A stretch of 64,000 bases of DNA, taken from NCBI GenBank assembly GCA_026214975.1, contig CM047817.1, forward strand, positions 62,342,407 through 62,406,406, read 5' to 3'. The DNA comes from Gentiana macrophylla. Its lineage: Eukaryota; Streptophyta; Magnoliopsida; Gentianales; Gentianaceae. The position numbers and the translations under genes were made by a program. Below are positions 1 to 10,700 of the stretch, piece by piece. The notes below the pieces were generated by a model. That model was not told the DNA's origin. It did no database searches and was given only the letters and a program-made list of their open reading frames with translations. Position 1 is the first letter of the stretch; every line of letters starts with the position of its first letter.

Positions 1-873
1 TATAGGATTCTCAATATTCCAGCTTGCATAATATTCTTGAAAATTCTCCGCTTGAGGTTCAGTGCTATAGAAAGGTTGTTCTTCTATGAAGGTAACATCT
101 TTAGAATTGTAGAACTTCCTTGTAGCAGGATAGTAGCATTTGTACCCATGTTGGAATGGTGAGTACCCAACAAAGATGCACTTTATGGACCTAGGATCCA
201 TTTTTCTTCTGTTTTGTGTATGGATTTGTACAAAACTTGTACATCCAAACACTTTCAGGGGTAGAGAGCTCAAGAGTGAGAGTGAGGATATTGTTATGTT
301 AGCCCCTGAATAGGTGTTCTGAATCTCAACACTCTTGACGGCATTCTATTTATGAGATTGGTGGCGATTAAGACCGCCCCCAATAAGAACCTAGGCACTT
401 TCATGCTTAACATGATACTTCTTGTCACTTCAAGAAGGTGCCTATTATTTCTTTTACCAACCCCATTTTGTTGGGGGGTTCTCCACACAAGTATTGAGTT
501 GCGCAATTCCCTTTTCAGTGAAGAAAGACTTTGAGACTTTTCACAAAATAATCTCTGCCATTATTTGATTTTAACACCTTGATTTCAGTATCAAATTGGT
601 GTTTTATCATGGCAAGGAAATTTTTGAAAACAATTCATTGTTCTGACTTCTCATTTAGGAGGAACAACCATGTTATTCTACTGTGATCGTCAATGAAACT
701 GACAAACCATCTCTTGTCAGTGATGTTTTTGTTTTTGAAGGGCCCCATATATCACTATGAATAAGAATAAAAGGCCTAGAGCTAGAAGGCGTGTAACTGA
801 TCTTAGGAAACACAAATCTAGTATGTTTAGCAAGATGACAGATTTCACAGTGAAAGGAATCAAAATTTTCCAT
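1..873 (-). pseudogene. TE-A integrase core and C-terminal linker
   Basis: Minus-strand translation gives the HSDIWGP motif (first catalytic Asp of the DDE integrase) around 750-760 and PQQNGVGKRNNRHLLE (region of the catalytic Glu, here GKRN instead of AERKN) around 450-480. From 290 down to 1 it gives the typical copia linker with IFVGYSP and KCYYPATRKFY. The Glu motif is altered and several frames are needed, so the enzyme is inactive. The family normally integrates cDNA in the nucleus. Confidence 0.8.
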
Positions 874-1350
874 TAAGTAAAGCTGGGTACAATTTCTTCA
901 AATATACAAAATTTGGATATCCTAGTCTATAATGAAGTAACATAATATCATTACTGCTGGGAATAGAAAGAATGCTATTAAAGCCTTTAGAAGAGACATT
1001 AGCGGGGTAGGTCTTGAGAATGAAAAGCCCAGACACAACTTCAGCACTGGCAATCATTTCCTTCGAATTCAAATTCTGAAATTTGCAGTCATTAGTACAA
1101 AAAACCACATTACAATTGGTGTCCCTTAATGAACCTACTTACAGATAAAAGATTACACTGTAGGGTAGGAACAAAAAGAATATCATTTAAGGTGATGTTT
1201 TTATCCATGTAAACACCGCTAATTCCAGTAACTTGTGATACAGAACCATAAGCTATCTTAACATTATGAGGTACTTTACATCTCGAAGTAGAGGTTAAAA
1301 CTTTAGGGTTTCCAGTCATATGATTGGAAGCCCCAGAGTCAACAATCTAG
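860..1350 (-). pseudogene. TE-A protease and GAG-pre-integrase region
   Basis: The minus strand reads IVDSGASNHMTGN at about 1310-1350, the aspartic protease active site of copia elements (DSGAS), followed by DILFVPTLQCNLLSVS and then the pre-integrase stretch LLHYRLGYPNFVYLKKL at about 900-950. The Trp usually two residues before the active site is a TAG stop. Catalytic Asp and Ser are kept, but the frame changes near 1109, so it is a broken pol segment. Confidence 0.75.
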
Positions 1351-2403
1351 AGATCTTTAAGACAAAAATTATTGGGATAAGGAGAGGCACACATACCCGT
1401 GTTAGCCATGGATGAGCTGGTCTGAATGCCGGTGTTTTGAGCAGATAGGAGCCTCTTCAAGGCTTCGATTTGCTCATTACTGAAACTGGCATCATGTTTC
1501 TTTTCTTCCACAGTTACACATTTCCCTATGATTTCCTGCCCATGATTCTGTTTAGAAGATTTCCAGTTGGGAGGTTTCCCATGCAATTTCCAGCAGATAT
1601 CCTTTGTATGACCAGTTCCTTTGCAATGATCACACCAAGGTCTGTTGCCTTTTGGTTTCTATGGTTGATAAGGAGTGTTTCTAGTAAAAAGAGCATTTGT
1701 TTCAAGAGGAGTAGCAAGAGTTAGTGTGATGTACAAGGGTACCTATCATTAATCTTTTCCTGCTTTCCTCATATGTGATTTCATAAAACACAGTTTTTGT
1801 GGGTGGTAGGGGTTTCATCCCAAGGATTCTTCCCCAAACATCATCAAGATTGGGATTCAGTCGCATGAGAAATTTGAAAACCCTTCTTTGGTCTTTCATG
1901 TCTTTATAAATCTTAGCATCTTAAACAGAGTGCCAAGATATGCTTTCAATGCAGTCAAGTTGTTGCCAAGATCTTGACAACAAGTTATAGTAATCAGTAA
2001 CTCAAAGATCACCCTGTTTAAGATCTTGTACTTTGGCTTCAACCTCGTAGATCTCAGAATTATTATCTTGTTTGGAGTGGAGTTATGAGGCTGCTGACCA
2101 TATTTCTTCAGCAGTCTCATACAAGATGAAGTTTTCAGCAGTAGCAGGGGTCATAGGCCTAAGAGAGTAGACATCGCTAAGTTACTTTAAACCTTCCATT
2201 TTTTATAGGATGGTTGATCAGCCTTACTTTCGCCAGTAAGATACTCCTATTTGCCTCTGCCAATGATGTACAACTTGACAATTCTTGACCATTGAAGTTC
2301 TCACCATTGAGTTTGTGAGAAGAGATGGATGTTCAGTGTTGTAGGAGGAGTTCATAGAGCCATCCTCCCTTGACTTAACATCTGAAGATTGCTCATTTGC
2401 CAT
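1351..2403 (-). pseudogene. TE-A gag with CCHC zinc knuckle
   Basis: A minus-strand ATG at 2403 lies 36 bases after the primer-binding site and opens a gag reading frame (MANEQSSDVKS). Further on are FKFLMRLNPNLDDVWGRIL (about 1820-1880), typical of copia gag, and a zinc knuckle C-x2-C-x4-H-x4-C reading CDHCKGTGHTKDIC near 1590-1640, followed by WKLHGKPPNW. Stops and at least three frame changes break it. Intact gag forms the particle shell and binds RNA. Confidence 0.75.
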
Positions 2404-2438
2404 TTGAGATTATTTGAATAAAAGTATAGAAATTTGTA

Positions 2439-2451
2439 GGCTCTGCTACCA
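2439..2451 (-). promoter_or_regulatory. TE-A primer-binding site (initiator tRNA-Met type)
   Basis: On the minus strand TGGTAGCAGAGCC directly follows the LTR end (CA at 2452-2453 complement). It matches the plant copia primer-binding site TGGTATCAGAGCC with one change. Confidence 0.85.
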
Positions 2452-2725
2452 TGTAGAAATTGGTAAGAAATGAGAGAAAATGGTAAACTCTTATTCAAGT
2501 ACCTTATCGAGTTACATAAAGGTCCTTTGTTTATATATAAAGGACCCCTAACGGCTAGAAAAGCAAAGTTGCAGAATTGCAACCGCTATGAACAGTAGAA
2601 AGAGTAAAAACAGGGCCAAAAGATCCTGACAGAAAACTAGCTTAATTACAAGGATTAGGACTAATCTAAAAGCCATTTAAACACTAGTTAAACCTTAGGA
2701 AACACAACAACAGCATATTTCAACA
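2452..2725 (-). repeat. TE-A 5' LTR (274 bp)
   Basis: On the minus strand it starts TGTTGAAATA and ends AATTTCTACA, giving TG...CA ends, and abuts the primer-binding site. It holds a TATATATAAACAAAGG stretch that could be the TATA box. The outer flank is AAGGA (2726-2730); the matching target-site copy would be outside the window. Confidence 0.8.
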
Positions 2726-3835
2726 AAGGATAATCAATTCTTGTCCAAATGGACTCATTTTTCCGTTGTAATCCAAACATCTTGTCTACTATTTATTCAT
2801 TGATTAAGAACTAGGGAGAATTAATTCTTGTTCAACCGGACCCTAAATTTTTCCGCTGTAACGTTGGCAACCCTACTTTTTACATATATAACATTTTTTC
2901 ACATTCTGTGGCAATAGTCCATAATGTGGTTGTAAATAGTTTACAATATTTTTCATCTCTTTAACAAAAAAAATTAATAGCAGTTAATTCCTGAATAAGT
3001 CTTGAATTGCTCGAATATTACATGTCTCGCTACAACTTAAGCTTATAGTTAAGATGGTAATCAATCATTAAATAGGAACAAGAGATCCATGGTTCAAATC
3101 TTGTTGTTAGCATGACCACCTAATAATTAGTTAAAAAAAGCAGCCTTTTGTTGTGCTCGTGTTGAGCCAATGGAGTGATTGGTCCACATGTAAAAGGGGT
3201 GTTGAATTATTGAGGTACATATCAGTCTAGCAGCTTAAGCTTGCTTTTAGGTAAGATGACACTAAACAATACATAATCTGCCTTTGATACAAAATAGATT
3301 GTACAACTACGAGGGTTCAATGCATTACCATGGCCAATCAGAATTACATTGTACAACTACGAGGGTTCTCTATAGCAATTTACAGTAATTTGCGAAATTT
3401 AGCAAGATAGAAACCCAAAAGTCTTCCAGCATTTAAACAGGCCAAGTATTTACCTGAGATTGGTGTGATGAAGACTCTTAAAATGTGTCAAAGTGGAGAA
3501 ATTTGGCTGTGTGTAAATCGAGTTGGTCTATAGTTGTACACCGTAAATTTGATATATTTCTAGTAGTATATGTAATTTGAGTCTTTGGTGCTCTTGAAGG
3601 ATTGTACTGTTTTCATCCATCAATATAACTTTCTTTTACAATAATTCTTTTGCGCATAATGACCGGTGAGATAGTATGTGCATTTTGACCTTACTAATCT
3701 TTTTTGTCGAGCTCTGATGGGATTTTACAATTTTCTTTGATTTTGTATTGCTTCAAATTCAATGACCCATGGAAAAGGACAATTTCCTTGGATGATCCAG
3801 AACAAGTGAAACTGATGGATCTGTCTGATTGACAG
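2726..3835. other. Non-coding stretch, probably ULP2 intron
   Basis: No convincing coding frame was found. A short phrase (ttgtacaactacgagggttc) occurs twice, near 3298 and 3351. An open stretch at about 3759-3829 runs into a stop just before the exon that begins at 3836, so I treat it as intron. The acceptor at its end is pyrimidine-poor but ends in ACAG. Confidence 0.5.
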
Positions 3836-4796
3836 ATATCTTGAGCAACATCTCAGACCAGAGGAGAAACATAGGTTCCATTTCTTCAACAGTTTCTTTT
3901 TCAGAAAGCTGGCTGATCTAGATAAAGAGCCATCAACAGCTTGTGAAGGAAGATCAGCTTTTCAGACTGTTTTTAGATGGACGAGGACAGTAAATCTTTT
4001 TGAAAAAGACTACCTATTTATTCCTGTAAACTTCAGGTCAGAGAGCGACTTTTATTTGTTTTGTCTCTTTAGCCCTATTGGTATGGTTGTAATATAGCTT
4101 TCTTCACACAGTCTACATTGGAGTTTGGTCGTTATCTGTCACCCAGGAGAAGTAATCAAATTAACAGGTAAGCTTAATAATATTTTTTAGCTACTTTTTC
4201 ATAATATTTTTGTAATGACTACATACAAATTTTCATCCTGCTTTGTAGATGATCAAATGCGCGAGTCACCTAAGGTACCTTGCATTTTACACATGGATTC
4301 AATTAGAGGGAGTCACAGGGGCCTCAGCAAGCTTTTCCGGAGGTACACTTCCATTGTTGATTGGTTACTACATTTAAAGATGGGTTCTTGGAGTTCAAAC
4401 TGCATTTAAACATTATGGTAATAATACATATATTTTGTTTTTTCCAACGATCTTACAGATACTTATGGGAAGAATGGAAAGAGAGATACAAAGAGACATC
4501 CCAATATGTTTCCTCAAATTTTTTGAATTTGTCGTACATTATGCCGGAGGTAATTTTCTTGTATGTCATCTTTCTATCCCGACTTCAGGAAGATCAGGGT
4601 TTATGTTTCTTTCATCGTTCTTTGTCTCAAGTACCTCAAATATACTACTATTTTTAACAACATTTTCCTCATTGCCGTGCAGTTGCCACAGCAGGAAAAC
4701 TCATATGATTGTGGACTTTTCGTTCTACATTACTTGGAGTGCTTTCTGGAACGAGCTCCTGTCCATTTTATTCCTTCTAGCTCCGTCTCTATTTTT
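3836..4796 (+). CDS. ULP2-like: ULP2-like gene, exons encoding the catalytic domain
   Basis: Exon 3836-4036 encodes YLEQHLRPEEKHRFHFFNSF and on to LFEKDYLFIPVNF, the N-half of the peptidase C48 domain. Exon 4112-4167 carries LHWSLVVICHPGEV with the catalytic His. Exon 4249-4342 carries VPCILHMDSIRGSH with the catalytic Asp. Exon 4459-4549 encodes YLWEEWKERYKETS. Exon 4683-4796 carries LPQQENSYDCGLFVLHYLE with the oxyanion Gln and nucleophile Cys. These motifs in this order and spacing are diagnostic of ULP/SENP proteases. Introns within this block are short (75 to 133 bp), unlike the next one. Every residue expected for catalysis is present. Confidence 0.92.
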
Positions 4797-7700
4797 GTAA
4801 GTTGTTTCTTTAACACAACTGTGCATTTGGATTGTCGGAATGGAATAGAATGAAATGTATTTTTCATTCCATTCTGTCATTTTGATGCGTTTGGATGCGA
4901 TGGAATGGAATCATTCCATTGGAATGAAATATAACCATTTTCATTTCATCACCAAATGAATGGAATGGATGCCATGGTTGGATCGCAGAAATTTTACGAC
5001 ATAATCTAATGATAAAATCAACGACCACCCTTTGCAACCCTCCTTGTCACCGCCATCCCCACCCCACCACCACCCGCCGGCCCATCACCACTTACCACCA
5101 TCCCTCATCACAACTGTTAGAAAAGAAACAGTAGGAAAAGATGAACAACTGCAGAAATCTGTTGATTCTTCCATCCAGTACATGGTTACATTTATTCACT
5201 TGAAGGATTAGACATAATCCCTAAAATCATGCCATAATAAAGAGAAATATTCTACCGTGAAAAGGTATTTAAACCAGTTGCAAAATCCCTGATTTTAGGG
5301 ATTTCTTCTACCTAAAATATTCCCAAACAAATCTAACAATACTTCCCATGTTTTAAACATGGTACGAGATAAAGATTAAAAAAAATAGAAGATTGGGTCG
5401 ATGAATGAGAGTCCTAGTCTAGTTAGTGTTCATCTATGTCTCGGTTTAAATAAATGATAATGATAGAAGCAGGGTCGAGTTGTTTTTCTTTCAAAAGATT
5501 TATCTTGTAAGTAGTTTTGTAGTAGGACTCTATTATGTTAAACTCTTATGAATGGAAACATGAAAGGAGTGATCAGATCATTAGATTCCTGTTCTGCATG
5601 TACTGTGAAATTAACATGGTATCAGAGCCGGTTGTTCCAAAACCCCACCCCTAATCAAAACTCTTCCATACTCCGATCGTCATGAGCAACCTCCAAGAAA
5701 TAAAATCAGCCGACGTTCTAGGTGTTTATACGACATTGAACACCACAACTGCTCCTATGACCTCAGTGAAATTGATTAGAAAGAATTATCTTTTGTGGAC
5801 GAGATCCGTAGAGATCGTTTTGGCCGGTAGGGCCATTGATCCTCATCTTACCCTTCTTAAAACGATCCTCATGCATCACTTTGGTAACAAGACAATGCAT
5901 GGATCATGTCTTTCATGCTTAATAGCATTGAGACTAAGATTAATATGATGCTTCTGTACCTTAGGACGGTTAAAGAGATGTGGTCATACTTGCAACATTT
6001 GTATTCTAAAAATCCAGCTCGAATATATGATGTGTGCAAACAGTATTTCAAGCATAAACAAGGAGGAAAATCCTTGGAAGATTATTTCTATCATGTCACG
6101 TGTCTAGTCATCTATGAATGTTACAAACTGTCTATTGTTATAGAGGTTTGATATTCTAGATGGTCTCCACACATCACTGTGTATAAGGAAAAAAAGAGAG
6201 GACTTTTTATATGGTTTAAATTTAAAGGTACTGCGAGAATCAGTGTTCTAAAAATCGCAAAAGCGCGATCGCCTAGCGCCGCCTAAGCGCTAGGCGCACC
6301 CTGCGATTCGACTTGGCTCTGGCGATCTCGGCTAGGCGACACTGGTCTTTGGCGATTTTAGGGCGTTCTGGGCGCTCCCAGGCCTTCTAGTGCTCTGGGC
6401 GACTGGCGCCCGCTAGCGCGACCACAAATTAGGGTTCCATCTAGGAAAAAGCTTTGTAAACTAGAATTCTTCGGATCAAGTCATCCAAAGTAAAGATATT
6501 ACACTCTGAGTTTTTCCCCAAACTGTAAAAAGCTATTACTTTGAATGTTGGAACTCAAGAGACTTGTACTCGCTTAGTGTAAGGCGCCTAAAACCCTAAA
6601 ACCCCTTAAAACCCTAGAACCGCCTGGCGCCGCCTAGCGCTTCAGCGCTAGCGCGCCCTGCAGCGCACCGACCTCGCCTAGCAATTTTTAGAACACTGCG
6701 AGAATGTTTTGCACGTTCATGGATTTCACACCGATACCGATGTATCACAATTAAGTTAATCTTTTATTTATGGTTTAATGAGTTAATAGTCATATGGGGT
6801 TTTTAGGAGTGACTTTTAGCTAATTGGGCTTCGTAGTCTATAATAAATAGGCTAAATCCCTTAGTTATCAATCATATGATGCAATCATGAAATATTGAAT
6901 AATCTTTTCTCTTTTGAGAATGAAAGTATCTTTGAGCTTGGATTAGCTCGTGTTTTATCCGTTTATTGTAGATCTTCTACATCATTTGATATTCAGAGCA
7001 AAGGATTTCCCGTGGGCATTTTATGATGGCTAAAATGAGTTGGGAAGATACTAGATAGCCGGATCCGCGACGGTGTTCGGGATTCGAAGATTTAATCGGA
7101 AACTTGACACATTTGCAATGGAGATGAGTCAAAAACTGTTCGATCAAAGACAAGATATGGAGAATACAAAACGATCGTTCCCGGTTTAACAAGACTTTCC
7201 TCGGAGATTGACCGGTGAACAAAAATGTTGGAAGCACGATATTATCAGAGAAAAAGATAGGAGAATGGGAAGAAAAGAGATTGAATTATATCATTGAACT
7301 TTATTGGGTAGACAAGGGAACATTACAATATATAGGAAAAGCCTCCCAACGGCTATGAACAGTAAAATCTGGCCCAATAGATGCCAGATCTCACTTAGGA
7401 AGAAAAAGGGCCTTAAAACTAAGATTTGGGCACTAAATACAGGGATGAAGACACAAATACAACATAGATTAGCCCTATATTTTTACACCCCTCCTCAAGT
7501 TTGGTTGTATATGGAATAACATCCAAGCTTGCTCTTCATCTTGATAAATATATGTAGAGAGGAATGCTTGGTGAAGACATCTTGTTCATGAGATGGAATG
7601 AAATTTATTGAGATAATTTTATCTTCAGCCTTTTCTTTTATTAAATGCCTTTCAATGTCAATGTGTTGACTTGTCATGGTGGATAGGATTCTCTGACATA

Positions 7701-10700
7701 TTGATAGCAGAAACATAGTCACACAACAGCTGAATAGGCTGATCATTAGGAATTCTAAGATCAATCATTATTCTCTTTAGCCAAAGACCTTCACAGATGT
7801 ACGGTGCAAGAGCTCTGAGCTTAGCTTATGTACTACTTTATTGACACAACTGGTTGCTTCTTGCTTTTCCAAGTAGTAAGATTTCCTTAAATGTAGAGCA
7901 ATATCCAGTTGTGGATCTTCTATCAATTACAGATCCAACCCAATCTGCATCACTGAAGACTTTATCTTCATTTTTCTTGAAAAGGAGACCATGAATGCTG
8001 TTCCCTATAGTTACCTTAACATTCTGATCACAATGTTTTGATGCTCCTGGCTGGGTTTATGCATGAACTTGCTCACCATACTTACTGCATAGCAGATGTT
8101 AGGTTCAGTGTGGGCCAAGTATATCAATTTTCCTACCAGTCTTTGGTACCTCCTAATATCCACTGGTTCAGACTCTTTTTCCTTGCCCAGTTTTATCCCA
8201 TGAACAAGAGGAGAAGCAGCTGGTTTGCATTAAGCATCCTAGTTTCTTCCAAAAGACCCATGATGTATATTCTATGAGATATGAAAATCCCCTCAGATTT
8301 GGCCACTTCCATCTCTAGGAAGTATTTTAGGTTCCCCAGATCTTTCACTTCAAATTCCTAGCCAATGACTTTTAGAATTTGAATTTCAGTATGATCATCA
8401 CCAGTAATGATGATATCATCTACATAAACTATGAGAATGGACTTCTTTCCTTTTGTAGTCATTTAATGAACATGGTGTTATCACACTGACATTGTCTGTA
8501 CCCACAATTCTTAACAACCTTCGTAAATCTTCCAAACCAAGCCCTACGTGACTGTTTCAGTCCATAGAGAGCCTTTTGAAGTTTACATTCCAACCCCTGG
8601 GTGATCAATCCAAGGTGGTAACTTCATGTATACTTCCTCACACAGTTCACCATTTAGGAAAGAATTTTTCACATGTAGTTGGTGTAGAACTCAAGGTTTA
8701 CAACAATATACAAGAGAACTCTGAAATTTAACACTTTTGAGGGGAGTCCGTTGATTAGGTAGATCGTGGTTAACACAGCTTCACGCCATAAATACTTAGG
8801 TCATTTAGAGGTTATCATGAAGGATCTAACCACATGTAGAAGTATGCATAATTTCTTCCCGCCACCATTCTTCATTTGTGGTGTGTTGGGACATGAACTT
8901 TGGTGTATCATTCCACGCTGTTGAAAAAATGACAAATGATTGACTTGAAATACTCAGTTCCGTTGTCACTTCTGAGGAATTTCAGTTTTAGAGTGAGTTA
9001 AGATACAATTATATAAGATTTCAAAAGCTTGTTTTGCATCAGATTTGTGTTTTAGCAGATACACCCAAGTTGCTCTGGCGTGATCTTCAATGAAGGTGAC
9101 GAACCACCTTTTTCCTTCAAGAGCATTCATTGTGAATGGTTTTGTTGGCTTTTAAGTTTGTGAAGGAAAAGTGGACGTACAATGTTTACATAATCCAAAT
9201 ACTTCACATTTTTTAAAATCAATACCTTTATTCAGAAAATAATTTGTAAACAATTTCCTTAAGTACTAAAAGCTAGGGCGGCCAAGCCTAAAGTGCCACA
9301 TTAAGACATCATTCTTATGAACATTAGCGGACTGAAAACATAAATTTCTGTAACCCTCTGCTAACTCTATAATCTCTGCCGTAGTGGGTACCGAATATCC
9401 ACTAGATGTAACTTTCTTCATTCTTGGATGGTTCTTCCTCAAGGAGATACAATCCACCCACCAATCTAGCACTGCCAGTCTCCTTCACCGTATGAGAATC
9501 CAGAAATTTACATCCATCAACAGAGAAAATAGCAGTGCATTTAGTATCATTGATCAATTTTCTGTTTGACAAAAGATTGCATGATAATTTTGGGACATGT
9601 AAAACATCTTTCAAGATTAATTTTGGTGTGATAGCAATGGTGCCTTTCCCAGCAATGGTAAAAAAAGGAACCGTAGAGAATTCAAGCGAAAGGAAATTCA
9701 TTAATTTTTTGATATGGATTGAACTAGTAGGCAAGTCTCTTGAGTTGATGTGTTTCAATCCACTATATAGATATTATCATGTCTTCTGCCTCTTAGCACA
9801 ACTAATTTTGTCATTTTGTTCATCACTTTGCAACCAGCTATGCTGAATTCAACATTATAGCCCTTGTCGTAGAATTGACTTCTGCGCAGCAAGTTGTGCT
9901 GTAATCCATTGACGTAAGTGACATCTTCTATTCTCAATCCATTTTTATGATGCACCCTTCACCCTTTTTTTGTCCAGACTTCTCATTGCCTCAAAGGCAA
10001 CCTTGGGTCCATCAAGAGCTCTAAAATCTTTCAAACAATGCTTATTCGCGGTCATGTGTCTGGAACACCCACTATCAATGTACCAGACAACCTGCAAAAC
10101 AATTTAGATGCATTTAGGTACCCAACTATGTTTGGGTCCATGACGGTCGGCCCATTCCAACCATTCCTAGTGTATATCCAAAGGGTCTTCATCTTAGATA
10201 ATTGAAATCATCAATTCCATATGTGAAAGGGACATCGAATATCCCTCACCGACTTTCCGGTATGCTCTAAAATACCTCTGGGCCTTTTGGTGTGGAAGCA
10301 TCCTCATTAACTCTTCTCAGAAACAGTGGAGTCTCATTATCAAACTTCGCCCCTGTATCCAGTCCAAATTCTGCTAGAGACTTCCTGAATCTAGTTGTTG
10401 CAATATTACTTTGTTACATATTTCCTATGTTAAGTTGCTTTGATATATTATGTTGTTTTATATTAATTGGTATTCTCTATAAACCAATTAATATTTGCTA
10501 AGTCATTTTTAGTTCTCCCAAATAAACTTCTTGGTCATTGTTCCCTAAACAAACTGTCATTGTCTTTCCACCTTCCTTTGGTTGTAATCCTTATTTAAAC
10601 TCCTCTCGATAATCAATAATACTCAAGAGATTACTTTTCTTCTTCTTTGTTTCTCTTCATGGTATCGTAGATTTCTCTTCCTTAAAAATTTATTGCAAAA

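Larger units (their letters stand above)
1..2725 (-). mobile_element. TE-A: Ty1/copia retrotransposon, minus strand, cut by window edge
   Basis: Read on the minus strand the order is 5' LTR (2452-2725), primer-binding site, gag with a zinc knuckle, protease, pre-integrase domain and integrase, which is the Ty1/copia order. Reverse transcriptase, RNase H and the 3' LTR must lie left of the window. The coding region has many stops and frameshifts, so it is a dead copy. Its protein motifs and LTR layout resemble TE-E and TE-F of this window. It probably sits in an upstream intron of the ULP2-like gene, because ULP2 exons resume to its right; that is inference. Confidence 0.9.
7226..9757 (-). mobile_element. 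TE-C: 3' part of a minus-strand copia element
   Basis: On the minus strand it reads protease C-part, pre-integrase, integrase, then, after a deletion, reverse transcriptase, RNase H, a polypurine tract (CTTGAGGAGGGG) and a 3' LTR (7226-7487). Gag, the protease active site and the 5' LTR are missing: at 9757 the sequence switches to a different copia family (TE-D). All coding parts are shifted and stopped. Its RNase H tail (SKLGCYSIYNQT) and protease text match TE-F, so the two are one family. Confidence 0.8.

Noticed and set aside
3759..3829. Possible additional ULP2 exon (coding-like text with DPWKRTISLDDPEQ)
   Set aside because: It ends in a stop before the next exon and does not match the conserved FINDT segment expected there; acceptor phase at 3836 fits without it.
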